The notes under the pieces are model-generated. The model was not told where the DNA came from. It searched no databases and worked only from the letters and a program-made list of their open reading frames with translations. From Limnanthes douglasii subsp. nivea (taxonomy: Eukaryota > Streptophyta > Magnoliopsida > Brassicales > Limnanthaceae), in NCBI GenBank assembly GCA_036936605.1, contig JAUPFV010000005.1, positions 5,569,670-5,633,669 on the forward strand: 64,000 nucleotides of DNA. Reading direction: 5' to 3'. Each line of letters starts with the position of its first letter. The stretch's first letter is position 1. Made by a program: the position numbers and the translations under genes. This document shows, in pieces, positions 36,098-48,299 of the stretch.

Positions 36098-36403
36098 CTA
36101 ATCCTTTTTTGCCTCAGACTGACCTTGAGCATGGTGGATAAGAAGCTGAGAGTCACTCATTAACCTGACTCTTTTAGCCCCACACAGAAAGGCTAGTTTC
36201 AGACCAGCTATAGTAGCTTCATACTCGGACTCATTGTTGGAAGCCCTAAAAGAAAAACATATAGCATGGTATAACTTATCTCCATATAGAGAGGTTAAAC
36301 ATATCCCAGCACCACAACCCATGGTACTTGATCCACCATATGTCCGGATAATCCATACCTTCTTAGTTTTCTCATCTGCAGCTTGCTTAATACTTATCCT
36401 CAA
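36098..36403 (-). pseudogene. Tat element A second (archaeal-type) RNase H
   Basis: Open 101-codon segment: WIIRTYGGSSTMGCGAGI, ASNNESEYEATIAGL, LMSDSQLLIHHAQGQSEAKK. These match the RNase H fold seen in Tat-lineage pol (usual W.L.VDGSS, NNEAEYEAL, SDSQLV). The first catalytic Asp of DGSS is Gly here, while the Glu and the SDS Asp remain. An extra RNase H downstream of the RT-linked one supports Tat lineage. Confidence 0.78.
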
Positions 36404-36449
36404 TCACCTCTTCCATCAAGGCTTGGTGATTGCTTAATACTTGATCCAC

Positions 36450-37500
36450 CTAGCCTTGGTGATTGCTTAGTACTTGATTCACCAAGTCTAGTGCCAGTTT
36501 TTCAAGCTTTAGGTACCTCTTTTCAGCATCCATCAGACTCTTACTGATGTAGTACACCAGACGAAGATAATTGTCCACCTCTCTTACCAGCACCGCACTT
36601 ATAACACATTCAGACACAACCAAGTATATGTACAATTTTTCTCCATCAACATGTTTGTAAAGAGTTTTGGGGGAAGATAAATGCTTTTTAATGTCATTAA
36701 ACGCCTGGTCGCACTGTGGAGACCAGTTAAAGTCTTTAACACCATTTAAAGTCTGAAAAATGGGGCACCTATCCGAATACCTAGAGATAAAACGATTCAA
36801 AGCAGCTAACCTTCCTGTCAACCTTTTCACTTCTTTAATATTCCGAGGAGGGTCCATTTCCAATAAAGCATCAAGTTGGTCCGGATCAGGCTGTATCCCT
36901 TTCTCACTTATCACATACCATATAAACTTTCCGGACTGCACTCCAAAAACATATTTTTCAGGATTTAATTTCAAATTAACCTTTTCCAGGTTGGCAAAAG
37001 TTTCTTGAAGATCTGCTAAGTGTAAATCTTCTTCCACACTCTTTAACATCATGTCATCAATATATACTTCCATATTTCTCCCAATTTGATCATCAAACGT
37101 TTTATTCACCAACCTTTGATAGGTAGCCCCAACATTCTTCACCCCAAAAGGCACCACCTTGTAACAATGGAGGCCACTATCTGTAATAATAGTAGTGTAT
37201 TCCTAGTCCTTCGGGTCCACTTGTATTTGATTATAACCGGAAAAGGCATCCATGAAGGATAATAACCTGTTTCCAGATGTGGAGTCTACCAACTGATCTA
37301 TCCGGAGGACTGGATACATATATTTTGGGCAAGCCCTATTGAGGTCAGTAAAGTCAATACATATACGTCATTTCCCATTATTCTTTTTTACTAACACTGG
37401 ATTGACTGTCCATAAAAGGTATTGAGACTCCTTTATGTGCCTCATTTTGGTTAGCCGATCAACCTCTTGAACTATGACATCAACTTTTTCTTTAGAAAGC
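36450..37500 (-). pseudogene. Tat element A reverse transcriptase and RT-linked RNase H
   Basis: On the minus strand from about 37480: VNPVLVKKNNGK, a stop, then RICIDFTDLNRACPK, MDAFSGYNQI (catalytic Asp box A), VVPFGVKNVGATYQRLVNK, EVYIDDMMLKS (YIDD box with both Asp, about 37065), LKLNPEKYVFGVQSGKF, RLTGRLAALNRFISR, FNWSPQCDQAF and the tether/RNase H part ending near LVNQVLSNHQG. 36450-37157 is open for 235 codons; upstream there are nonsense codons (NGK*R and KD*EYTT). The catalytic box is intact but the polyprotein is not. Confidence 0.85.
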
Positions 37501-38836
37501 CATTATTCTCTACACAACAGGTGCTACATCTCTCCGGATGGATAGTTTGTGTGATATAACATTCGCAGGCACTCCGGTCACATCAGCATTACACCAAGCA
37601 AAAACATGTTGATGGTTTGCCAAAAAGGACAACACCTTTTTCTTCAATTCTGATGCCATCTTAGTTTTAAATTTTAACATTTCTTCCTTCAGCCAGAGAG
37701 TGGGTTTCAACCTCTTCAATTGGTATCAAAACACCAGGGGTATCTCTGGGGTCATCAATTTCACCCTCACCCCTAGAGGATCCCAAAAACTGCTAATCTT
37801 TGTTTACCCGGACTGCCCCCAGAGTTTTAGGGTCAAGTGCAGTTGCATAGCACTCCGTTGTTATTTTCTGTCTACTCCGGACAACTCCCACTTGTCCTTG
37901 AACAATATATTTTAAACATTGGTGAACTGTTGAAGCCACAACATACATCCTGGAGAGCGGGGATATTCCCAAGATCGCATTGTAACACGTGGGACAATCT
38001 ACCACAACGAAAAGTACCTTGACCATTTTCTTGAAAGGGCCATTGCCCAACAAAACCTCCTCCTCAAACTCCCCGACCACGTCCGCAGAGCTTCCAGTGA
38101 AACCCACAATGGACCTGTTCGAACGCTGAATCACTGCCGGATTCTTCATCTGTCTATAGGAACTTAAAAAGAGAATGTTGGCTGAGCTGCCAGTATCAAC
38201 CAGAATTCGCCTGATGTCATTGCCCCCAATCGATGCTCCTATCAGCACAACATCTTCATGAGGACCAGCTATGTCCCTTAAGTCATCTTCATAAAAAACA
38301 ATGAAGGGGAAAGGAATTTGGGATTGATAGGAGGACATGCCTCCTTCTAACTGAGTAGCCAGAGTGTGAACATGCCTCTTCCTTGAAGAAGGAGTTGGCG
38401 CATTCATTGTGTCTTTCCTAAATATAGTAAGCGATTCAAAAAAGCTTATGAGCCCATAAACTATCTTGGTATGTTCTGTTATAACACCCACCTTATTTTG
38501 GGCTGGATCAGGATCCAAATACTCTGATTCTACATCAAATCTTGCAAAAATTACCATGGCCCCGTCCGGAGCCGATGTCCCTGCATTGTTTGTTGGGCGA
38601 GTCCGATGAGCATTTTCAGGCCTATTCTCACTTCTTCTCTTGACATAAGTACCTAATTTACCTCTTTCAATTAGATTCTGCACCTCTTGTTTTAAAGCGA
38701 TGCAATCTTCTATGTTATGACCAATATCATGATGATATTGACAGAAACAAGTATTACGGCTTTCCCTAGAAGATTGAAGCGTTGTCGGCTTCCTGAAATG
38801 TACCTCATCTTCTATTTTATCATAGATGGTTGCCAC
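37501..38836 (-). pseudogene. Tat element A protease region
   Basis: Aspartic protease that would process the polyprotein: IRRILVDTGSSANILFLSSY carries the DTG active site (about 38205). Downstream are GEFEEEVLLGNGPF and YNAILGISPLSRM, the usual second half of Tat proteases. N-terminal to it is CQYHHDIGHNIEDC (about 38745-38705), a CxxH...GH...C zinc-knuckle-like motif at the end of gag. 37793-38836 is open for 347 codons and in frame with upstream gag, separated by a TAG at 38897-38899. Confidence 0.8.
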
Positions 38837-38896
38837 ATTCTCATTTAATTCAGAAAACCACTCCGGTTGGACCCAAGGTCCTTGTTTATTTCTAGA

Positions 38897-40190
38897 CTAC
38901 TGGCTCTGAGCTGGAGCTGGGTGAGATTGAGCCTTGGCCCTATTGGGATCCTGTCCGGCCTCCTTAGCCTTGTATTCAGACTGATTCTGGTTTGGTGCAG
39001 CTGGGGCAGACCTCATTTTCCTGTGCACCCTAGTATTTTTTGTTTCATCTACATTGATTTGCTTTCCCACCTGGTTTAGTAAACTACCCCACATCATGGC
39101 CTTCTTCCTGGTTACTGAATCGGCCAGATTCCCAGGATTTAATCCTTGTCTCAGATAAGCTATTGCTACTTGTTCAAAGCAATCAGCTAACCCATTCTTA
39201 GTTTTCACGAACCGGTTTATATAGTCTTTTAGTGATTTATTGGGCTCTTGGTCACAATGGATAATAGTATCTTCATTGCCCTTCACCTCTTTACTTCTAA
39301 TAAACTACCTCCGGAAGGCCACCCAAAACGTGTCAAAGTTTCTGATGCACCCTTGTGGTAGACTATTGTACCATTTTAGAGCACTCCCCGTAAAAGATTG
39401 AGAGAAGGCTATACAGAGCAATATGTCATCATCGTCAAAATTCATCATAAATTTTTTAAATTGTTCCAGATGATTGTCCAGATCCTTGCTCCCATCATAC
39501 TTTTCCATCTTAGTACTATCAAACCTCTTAGGAAGGTTTCCGGACAGTATTTTGGAGGACAATGGAGATTGTCTCCAATTTCGGCCACGACTAAAGATAG
39601 TGTCTTCATTAGGTGTTGCAAAAATACCTGGCTCATCATGGAAAACGAAGGGATCCATCAACACCTGATCCACATGCCTCCGGCTATGGCTGTGGCTGTG
39701 AGATGACCCTTTTCCCAAATGTCTTTTTAACTTCCCATGTCTGTCCCTCTTTCTTGAATATTTTTTAACCAACTTTTGCTTCTTCTTAGATCTGCCCTCA
39801 TCACTGGTGGATGACAGGGACTCCTCAAGTCCATCCTCATTCGAGGAGCTACTAGAGGACTCAGACTCTGAGCTCTCCACCGGTTTAGATCAGTGAGACT
39901 TCTTGGAACTAACATGGGTCAGTACTCAAGTGAGTCTTTGCTGATTGGTCATTCTCCCTTGGATTGTCAGTGTGGTGAATAGCTGACACCTTCGATTTTT
40001 CTTTCAAGCCTAACTCCGCCTTTTTAGCAGCTCTCAAGGCTTCTATTTCATCTTTCAACCTGTCTCGTTCTTCAATCGTGTACTCATCGTTCTCACCTAC
40101 CACCTCTATCAAAGGTGGTGGCACTGCTTGCTCGTCCGGATTCATCCGAACTAGTTTTCCTTGCTGGTTTCGAATGCTAGATTGAGGCAC
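38897..40190 (-). pseudogene. Tat element A gag
   Basis: Capsid protein. From the minus-strand ATG at 40190: MPQSSIRNQQGKLVRMNPDE, an acidic helical part, a stop/frameshift near 39900, a Ser/Glu then basic His/Lys-rich segment, then the Retrotrans_gag region FTGSALKWYNSLPQG, FDTFWVAFRR, a TAG at 39305-39307, and in the same frame CDQEPNKSLKDYINRFVK and YLRQGLNPG. Two nonsense codons and one frameshift. Confidence 0.75.
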
Positions 40191-40217
40191 CTTCTTCTCC
40201 CAATGTGGTTGCCAATT

Positions 40218-40594
40218 TGGTGTGGATTATTTTGAACTGAGGGTAGTTTTGTCAAGTGTTTTAGAGAATTTTAACGGTATTAAATGTTTGGGTGTTTTGT
40301 AGTGAGAGATTTAATATTCCTGGTTGTATTAAATGTTCATTACCCTCATTAATGAAAGTGGTTGGGTATTTATACCCTTAATTATGGACCCATGGGCTTT
40401 CGGGTCAAGTTGTAAAACCGAGTCGAGTTTAAAGACCCATTAGTTCTTAAGTAGATTAGCACCTAGCTTAGTCAAAAGGTGTTTAGTGTTTTAGTACTTT
40501 TGTCCTGTCCGGATACTTTAGTGGGCACCTATAGCCCGAATTACCCCTGTCCGATTTTCTCAATGAGCAGTGGTGAATAATTCCGGACTCATCA
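40218..40594 (-). repeat. 5' LTR of element A
   Basis: 377 bp. In element orientation starts TGATGAGTCCGG and ends CCACACCA. The bases just inside read AATTGGCAACCACATTGGG, the expected primer-binding position; I could not match it confidently to a tRNA. Target duplication GTTTT follows at 40595-40599. Confidence 0.9.
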
Positions 40595-40599
40595 GTTTT

Positions 40600-40700
40600 G
40601 ATACAAATATAACATAAATGGTTGTTTTGAAACAAGTGACCAACTCCGGTGACTAACCATGGTTTTTAGTCCTAAAACAACAAATGAGTCCTAACAAAAA
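40600..40700. repeat. Right arm of the inverted-repeat host element
   Basis: Inverted match to about 29680-29790 (see that entry), now separated from it by the 10.7-kb retrotransposon. Confidence 0.65.
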
Positions 40701-40779
40701 TAAAAGATTTGTGGATAAAATGTCATAAAGTAGTTCGTTATGATATTGGCGACATAGTTAGTTGTATTCGTCACCGACA

Positions 40780-41010
40780 TGGCAAAATATGTTATTCAAG
40801 TTTCGCATATACCATTTCTCATTTGTTTCACATCATATATACATGTTTCATATATAGTTTATATAAAGTTTCACACGTCTATTATATAAGATTTTGCAAG
40901 TAGTATCGTAGATTTTTGTACTTCTAATATTAGTTGAAAAATGATAAGAACAAACGTCTAAAGTCAATATTTTACGTAAATATTCTTACCACGACATGAA
41001 TAAAACATAT
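40780..41010 (+). repeat. Dispersed repeat, copy 2
   Basis: Shares with 29505-29710 and 41105-41345 the words TTTCACACGTCTATTATAT, CATATATA...TTTCATATA and a distal TACCACGACAT segment. AT-rich and non-coding. This and the next copy are tandem at about 330 bp. Confidence 0.5.
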
Positions 41011-41104
41011 GTGTTTTAACACAACTAAAATATTTATGATTGTAATGGGATAAAATAATGCATCATAGTTTAGGAAAAATAGTTAATTTTATCTATCATA
41101 TATA

Positions 41105-41345
41105 TATGGCGAAATAAGCAAAACATGTTTTGCATATATAATTTCCCCCCGTTTTGCAACATATATATACTACACGTTTTTCATATAATTTATATACGGT
41201 TTCACACGTCTATTATATCATATTTCAAAAATATTAAGCTAGATTTCCATATTTTTATCTAAATTAAAAAAACGATAAAAACAAACATTTGAAATCAGCA
41301 TTTCACATAAAGCTTACTACCACGACATAAAATCAACGGATATTA
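41105..41345 (+). repeat. Dispersed repeat, copy 3
   Basis: Contains ATTTCCCCCCGTTTTGCA (copy 1: ATTTCTCCCCCGTTTCAT), TTTCACACGTCTATTATAT and ACTACCACGACATAAAA. Confidence 0.5.
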
Positions 41346-41660
41346 ATTCAAATAGGATCGTTTAAAAATTTATATTGCAAAAAATAAAACTACCAAAATT
41401 AAGTATATTATAATTCAAAACTTATATATTAAATTTCACGTACAGAGTAGATATAGACAAAACAATAGTTAAAATTATAAAATTACATGAGCATATAATA
41501 AGTAATTTTACAAACAAATGATCATAAGACAACAATAATCAATGGCCGAGCACTTGTTACATATTGATACCTTGCAAACCAAAGGCTAGCACCGTAGAGA
41601 GAGCATAAACGAATGCTTATAGCTTCACATGCGAACAGACTCGGTTGAACTCAGCTGTTG

Positions 41661-41813
41661 TTACTCCCTTTCTTTCTTCTTATTTCCTCCAATCGAGATG
41701 ACCGAGGTTGCTGATCGGAAAAGCCCCTTAAAGATGTTGATTTTAACTTCTCCTCTTCTTGGAGGGAGGGTTTGGTTCCCTTTTGGTGTAGGTTTAGATG
41801 TTGGGCAGTCCAT
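41661..41813 (-). pseudogene. Truncated paralogue of a small plant protein gene
   Basis: Minus strand, ATG at 41813, stop TAA at 41661-41663, 50 codons. MDCPTSKPTPKGNQTLPPRR, GEVKINIFKGLF and RSATSVISIGGNKKKERE align residue for residue with the first 50 residues of the 80-aa protein at 57197-57439, then a premature stop removes the Ser/Pro-rich C terminus. The non-coding DNA on both sides also matches the other copy, so the whole gene was duplicated. It retains PPRRG where the longer copy has PPVRG. It may be a pseudogene or a shortened functional gene. Confidence 0.6.
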
Positions 41814-41849
41814 TTGTATGGGATATAGTAAGTGAGAAAACAGAGAAAG

Positions 41850-42740
41850 AACAGGGGAAAACAGAGCTCAAGAAACTTTCAGAAGTAAAGTTATGGTTTT
41901 TATATGATTAAGAAGCTAAATGGTAATTGAGGTTTCCTTTTCTTGTTGGGACAATCTAAAATATATATAGAGCTCTGTTTCAGATAGGAGGAGGGAACAT
42001 TGTAGTTTGTATTTTTTCCATGAGTTTTCTAAACCCGCGTTTCTTTCGCGTTTAGTTGTGTCGTTTAGCTTTTAGTGTATCATCATTTTTAACTACTTTC
42101 TCAACTCATCAACTCATCTACTTATCTAGATGTTTGAAACTTTCAAATTTTTATTTTTCATTTTATTCAAACAATAGATATTCTAAATTTTAAAGATGTC
42201 AATGCTTTTATCCGTTTCGTTATGTATTTTTAAATTGATAAAAATCGCGTAAAACGTATTTTAAGATTTTTTTTGTTATATTCAATTTTAGTCGTATAAT
42301 TTTTTTGTCGAAAAGAATAAATTGAAATTAAAAGGATGGTTTACCATTATATTGAGATATATTTTGGAATAGAAATGTTGAGATATAAATTTTAGTACTA
42401 GTAGCGAAACAAGTCTATAACAACAACAATCAACAATCGTTAATCTAAATGATAGAGTACACACTTTGATTAGGAGTGTAACAAACTATGAAAAACGATC
42501 TAACGATCAGAGAGCGAACAAGGTGGATCATCCAAAACGAGGTGACAAATGATCGGATGGTGGCAGGACATGGATCCTGCTGGAACGAAGATTATAATAA
42601 GAAGTTAGTAATGTTTTACACGACTAAGAGATTTTTGAGCTGTGAAATCTCTAACGGTGGTCCGAGAGAAGTCGATGAGAGATTGCCGACCCCAATGATG
42701 GGGAGTCCAAAAATATCCTAACATTCCTCTCTAGCCATAT
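41850..42740. other. 5' flank of the truncated gene and unassigned DNA
   Basis: 41820-41995 aligns with 57440-57665 (shared ACAGGGGAAAACAGAG, GATAGGAGGA), i.e. duplicated gene flank. 42488-42721 is an open 77-codon plus-strand frame starting MKNDLTIRERTRWIIQNEVT that I do not recognise; it lies just beyond a LINE relic and may be non-coding. Confidence 0.4.
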
Positions 42741-42749
42741 ATGGTAGAC

Positions 42750-45100
42750 CACCGCGCAGAAAGCGGCGCGCCAAAGATAATCATGACTGTTAGGTGAGGG
42801 AACCCACACACTGACAATAGGTAGCCAGAGGGCAAATCAGGGTTCGGGGGAGGGGAGAACTTAAGATTTATAGTGCATGCATCCCATGGGTGAAGGAACA
42901 ATCAACCAAAATGTGGTTGGTGGTTTCTGGGAATCTGTTGCACATGACACAAATTTAGATTCTATTATAACCTTAGGTAAGAAGTTTATCTCGGGTATGA
43001 GTTTCATGTAGATGGCGAGCGAGAAAATGAAGGAGTGTTTGACAATGTTGTACTTGTTCCAAACGAGGTTAGCCAAAAGAACTTAAGGAGCCGTTGACTG
43101 GATGGAACAATAGGTACTACTGATCGTGACAAAGTTACGATTCTGGTTAGAGATCCAGAGCTTAACTTCATCCCCTCATGAGAGGGGAGGAAGAAAACTG
43201 GTAACATTACTAATTTTAAAAAAATGAGATTGGTGGGACCTTTTACCATATCAGAGCTGAGTGGGTACATAGGATATGTTCTTGGAAGTCCATAAATTAA
43301 TATGATTGGTGATTTTATTGAACAATGGCCTACAATTAGTATAGGAGAGGTAAGATATGATTAATAGAATGCCTAAGTAACAAACATGAAGAAGCCTTCC
43401 TCAAACCCCGAGGAATTGATGATGGAATGAATTATCGAGTCAAAACTCCTTAAAGGAAAATTTAACTTGTGATGGGGTTGGGGTGGAGGATCGATAGGTT
43501 TACGAATTCTTCAAGGTCTTATTTAACAAATTTAATGGAGTTAGTGTTAGCACAACATAAAATAAATAAGTCAACTACAATGTAGAGGTTAATGATTTTG
43601 AGTTTATGACACTTCCAGTGGAGGCCAAAAGAGGGTTGTTGGTTTTTCTCTTTGGGGATACTTAAAGAACTTGCATGATGAAAATGAAGACGAAAGAGGA
43701 AAGAAAGTTCCATTTTTCGATACCTCTTTTATAGCGGAAGGAACAAAAATGTTACCATTAATATCAATTGAGTAAGAATAAATGCATATACACTAGACGA
43801 TCCAACCAATCATTCAATTAAGAAATCCATGACATATAATATGTCCAGAAGGAGATGTCAACAAATATTGTTAAAGGCATTCGTAATGTCAATTTTGAGG
43901 ATCGCTCATGGACCTTTTTGTTGATGTATTAATTGTTTAATAGCTCATACAAAAGAAGATTGTTGTAAGAAATACTACGGTATGAGATAAAGTTTGATTA
44001 AGATGGGTCTATGAGAGTGGGGAGAGAGCCCTTAGTCATGTTAGTTAGCATTTTAGAAATCACATTGTTGATAACGTTACAGCTGGTAATAGGTGTGAAG
44101 TTAGACGGGGATGGAGGATTTTCCGACTTTAAGATGAAAACAATAAGGATTCTATCCCAACAAGGATTCATACGGTTATGGTGAGATAAATGATGGACCA
44201 CTTTGTAAAAGTCAGGACTAATGGTAACCCATGAAGACTAAAAGAAACTAGCGCTATAGATGTGAAGCCCGTGATATTTATTACTATTGATACTAAACAA
44301 GAAATTAGCCATATCATGTGAGATTTTTCAGAGTTCCTAAGTCTAGTTGTGATCAAGATTCAAACTTTATCAAGGCCATGGTAGTTGGGGGAGGGCGGGG
44401 TCATTGACATAAATGAGATTGGTGAAGAGGGTAACGAAGATACCAACAACACTCTTGGGGGTGGAATAAACGTTCCTTAGTTAATATAAACTATTTTTCT
44501 TCTATAAGTACGATATTTGATACTATTAACGGTATCCCAACTTGAGCCAAGTTTCAGAGGACTTCTACTTCAAGAAGGAATCTTTTGTACAACTGAAAAA
44601 GATGTAGTTTTTAGAGACGGTGATTTATGCTTCAATAAGAGAAGAGTTGAGAGAATCATTTTCCAGACTGTTGGAGATGGTTTAGCTTAACAAAAATAAT
44701 TGACCTGACAGAATCATTGTTAGGAAGATTCTAGTAACTGGTGAGAATATACTAATAGTCAAGATGAGATTGACACATATTAAAATAATAATAAATATTG
44801 GAAATTTGACATAGTGTACTAAAAAAGTGATTAATTGAGGTTTGATCAGAGGTATATGGGCACTCGTAGTGAGCATAGCAATTGAGAAAACGATCATCCC
44901 AATGTTTGTTAACAAGAACCCAATTTATTATTAAAGAGATAGAGTTAGTAGGTTGCTTGTTTGTCCAATAAAACTGAAAGCCAGTGGCTCGAAGGTCATT
45001 GAGCTCAATACTATAACAATAATTATTGAAATCATTTATCGAAGAAGTCCAAAGGTACGAATTCCCTGTTTGTACCCATGAGCTTAGTAGTATGACAAAA
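42750..45100 (-). mobile_element. L1-type LINE relic, minus strand
   Basis: Minus-strand pieces in LINE order: endonuclease (about 45060-44790: ELNDLRATGFQFYWTNKQ, WVLVNKHWDDRF), reverse transcriptase (about 44220-43760: LILKSENPPSPSNFTPI with CNVINNVISKML, then an RSIS.N.LL.YEL block and LKIDITNAFNN, which replaces the usual L-D-M-S-K-A-F/Y-D), and a zf-RVT-like end (CVMCNRFPETTNHILVDC, about 42960-42900). Each is broken by stops and shifts. More decayed than the two plus-strand LINEs. Confidence 0.65.
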
Positions 45101-46500
45101 ATATTAAAAAAATATACTCATAAATATTTCTAAAATTATGATGGAAACAATCCTTAAGTGGCAGTTCTTAAGGAATTGATTTAAAAAAATACCATCATAT
45201 ATGGTTTAGATGTGGTGATGGTAACAATCCCGGAGGAAAATTATATTATTCCCGAGCAAGATTAGCTTCATCGTATGCGAGCGTAACAACAGTTCATAGA
45301 GGGAATGGTGATTAGGCTTCATACACATCGAAAGATTATTTCATAATTTTTTAGTACAAAATAGGATTCTTTACATTCTTAACTAACCGGGGGCTCCGTT
45401 ACTCTTACATCTTGCATTATTAAAATTATTTCAGTTATTTAGAATATATCTTAGTCAACTGATCTTAAATGGTAGGAGGTTGTTGATCGCTTTAACTAGG
45501 CCAAAACCATGTAAAGTATCCATTTTCAATGGAGGAGTACGCAAAAATAACACAAATAAGCTCACCTAAACTAAGTATGTACTACAATATGTTCATGCAT
45601 AATTAATATAAATTAGTATTCGACCTGTGATATTCCAAAAAAAATAAAAGAGAAGTTTCATGTTCGTGAGTGTAGATTGTAATACTATTAGTCATCTATG
45701 ATTTTCCTTTTTTGAGAGAAACTAGGCGTTTAAAAACTAATATTTCCTTAGTTTTAGTGTTTTTAATATACTTATTTGTTGATTGTTGCGGTATGACCAA
45801 CTAATTTTCTTTAACATCCCATATATGCTAATTTATGGATTAGGCGGAATCAGGAAGGCAAACGTACCTTCACTTGGGAAATGTTGTTGAGTTGGTTAAA
45901 AAACGTTATACCGTAATATGTTGCACTCATTTATATTTTGGTCAGTTTCATTTAAAATAACCATTTTTTGGGGTAATGTGATGATGAATGAAGTTATTAC
46001 GGTTCTAATAATCGAATAAAGGGGAATAATTAGGTCTTGTGCCTAGGAGGTTGCGGCTGCCACGCCCAACCCGAGAAAAGGCTTCACCAAAGACAAAGAA
46101 AGCTTCAGTCCACCATGCCCCAATAAAAGAAGTTTTTATTTGAGAAGATGATGTATTTGGATTACCAACGTGGTATATGTGAAAGGAAACAATGCTATAA
46201 TTTCGGATACCGAGACTAAAAGAAAGAAAAATAAATAAAGAATATAGTGTCATTATAAAACACCAGATAGAGCTCATGGTTGATAATGACTGATTTATCT
46301 GACTCGCGACTCGAAATGATAAGCTAGTGAACAATAATTTAATTTGTGGTTGCAATATAATAGATATGTAATATTAAAGTTATTTTATGTAATAAGGTAT
46401 AGTTATGGGCTTGAGTTATTTATATCAGCCCGAAAATTGAAATTTAAGGTGAAGAGGTTCCTTCTATTAGGTGGAATGTTATGAAAGAAAGGTTTAAGTC
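45101..46500. other. Spacer, no assigned feature
   Basis: Low-information AT-rich DNA. A 116-codon minus-strand open frame (46005-46355) is Ser/Phe/Ile-rich with no recognisable domain; its lower end (GRGSRNLLGTRPNYSPL) reads like translated repeat DNA. No gene called. Confidence 0.4.
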
Positions 46501-46559
46501 GGCCTCTTTTATGATGCCTTAGTCTCGAAGAGTCTCTGAGAGATTTTAAAAAATCTCTA

Positions 46560-47520
46560 TTATGGGACTAGGTCGTTGCACTGTGGTTTTGAAACATTGA
46601 CACGCAGAGTGTTGTTAGAAAGATTTTATTGGCCGACATCATGGCTGATTAAAAGAAGTTGGTAAAAAAGTGATGTCTGCTCACGGTTTTCCAACAAATT
46701 CACTACCCAATGCTACCACTATATTCATTATCTAAATCCTTACTATTTTACATATGGGGTATCTCGACCTGGTCGGTCCTTTACCTAGTACTGCCAATAT
46801 GATGACTAGACATTATTGTTGATATGGATTATTTCTCGAAGTGGATGAAGTCAAAGCAGTTCTTTAGGATAATGGCCAAGAATATGACTAGTTTCATCGC
46901 GACCAATATTTGTCACAGGTTTCGAATGCCTAAGTCAACCACTACGAATAATGGCCTTCAATTTCAAAATGACAAGGTTGTCCTTTTTTGTCAGACCAAA
47001 GACATAGAGCAACATTTTCCAACGTCTAGGAGTTATTGGTAAGTGGCTAAATTTATTTCAAGAATTATATAAGGCATATAGAATAATTTATTTTTCTCTG
47101 GTATGTATCATGGATGCGGTTATCTCAGCAGAAACCAAATTATCATCCTTTAGGGTATCTAACTATTCCTAAGAGGAGAATAACAAGGTAATACAGGCTG
47201 AATTAGATTTTATCAAAGAGAAGAAATATAATCCCACCTAATAATCCAATCCTACTAGACACTTATGAGGAATAAGTTCGCATCGAAGGTGTAAAGGCAT
47301 GAATTTAAGATAGAGGGTGAGGTCTTAACAAAAGTATTTCTATGTACTAATAAATGAAGGCTTGACAAGCTCGGTCTAAACTAGGAAGGATCATACACAG
47401 TGTCCGAAAGGGATAAGGCATATACTTACAAAATAGTAGATAAAGAAGGAAGAATACGTCAACATCAGTGGAACAATGTGCACCTCCGTATATATCATTT
47501 ACGGATATGTAATTAATGGA
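46560..47520 (+). pseudogene. Ty3/gypsy integrase remnant, plus strand
   Basis: In order: LTRRVLLERFYWP (about 46600-46635), MDYFSKWMKSKQFF (46824), a segment with FIATNICHRFRMPKSTTTNNG (TTDNG box with Asp to Asn), RHEFK-type C-terminal text, then DKLGLN and a GSYTV segment (usual KLGPNWEGPY) and a NNVHLRIYHL ending near 47520. The pattern is that of Tat integrases, as in element A, but on the opposite strand and much more decayed. 47042 and several other stops interrupt it. Confidence 0.68.
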
Positions 47521-47841
47521 GAGTTTATTATGAATTAAATTTTTTGTAATTTTGAAAGGACCATTGGCACACTATTTTCTTCATTGATGGCGCATGAAGG
47601 TTTTAATGAGGTGCTTATATAGACAACACATTAATAATAAAGTTTTTACCTTTTAAAATTATTATTTCTTTTGTTCCATCCGAAAATGTTATAAGTGTTC
47701 CAAAATATGTTTTAGAGAACAATTTAATGTTCTTAAGTGTGTGATTTGGCTTGATTTGAAACCTTTGTAAATTGTTTCAACCTTAGTTGGACGAAGTGCG
47801 ATTTGTTTCTCTCACTATATGTTTCAGCACAACGCGAAGCC

Positions 47842-47996
47842 TTTATCACAAGTTCCAATATTAGTTGGTCAAAGAAAGATCCTAATGCGTTAAGTTCGTG
47901 AGGTAATAAGTCAAGGTTACTTTATCACAAGTTCCATTATTAGTTGGTCAAAGAAATATCCTAATGCATTAAGTTCGTGAGGTAATAAGTTAAGGT
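47842..47996 (+). repeat. 79-bp tandem duplication
   Basis: Two adjacent copies starting TTTATCACAAGTTCCA at 47842 and 47921, with a few substitutions (AATATTAG/TTATTAG, GCGTTAAG/GCATTAAG). Non-coding. Confidence 0.85.
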
Positions 47997-48299
47997 TCTA
48001 GCATAAGTTCTTGCATTGCCAAAGGTTGATCACCTGAAGTTCAGGAAACCCTATATAAAAAATGGCAAAGTGAGATAAAAAATGGTAAAGTAAGAAAAAT
48101 GACCATAAGTGAAAAAACAAAATATACCCTAGTAATTCAAGGGAGCACAGTGATCTGAAATATTGTAAAGATATAAAATAATGGTCAGGCCTTTAAGAGA
48201 TTTTTAGACGTGAAGTGCAAAAATTCCATAACGTGCTAAAGACTGGAGTTGTCTGATATAAAAATATAAACATACAACAAATATCCTGACATTCGATGG

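Larger units (their letters stand above)
29872..40594 (-). mobile_element. Tat-lineage Ty3/gypsy retrotransposon, 10.7 kb, with antisense gene (element A)
   Basis: Complete structure in minus orientation: 5' LTR 40594-40218, gag, protease, reverse transcriptase, RNase H, a second (archaeal-type) RNase H, integrase ending near 34857, then a long 3' region with a plus-strand antisense gene, then 3' LTR 30248-29872. Target duplication GTTTT at 29867-29871 and 40595-40599. An additional RNase H and an antisense ORF before the 3' LTR are features of Tat-lineage elements. By hand I count about 24 differences over the 377-bp LTRs (about 94% identity). Nonsense codons in gag and RT make it non-autonomous now. 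A hAT MITE at 30769-31468 is a later insertion. Confidence 0.88.

Noticed and set aside
34899..41000. Endogenous pararetrovirus or other viral integration
   Set aside because: Integrase, LTR pair with target duplication, Tat-type extra RNase H and antisense ORF show an LTR retrotransposon; no movement protein or coat-protein motif was seen.
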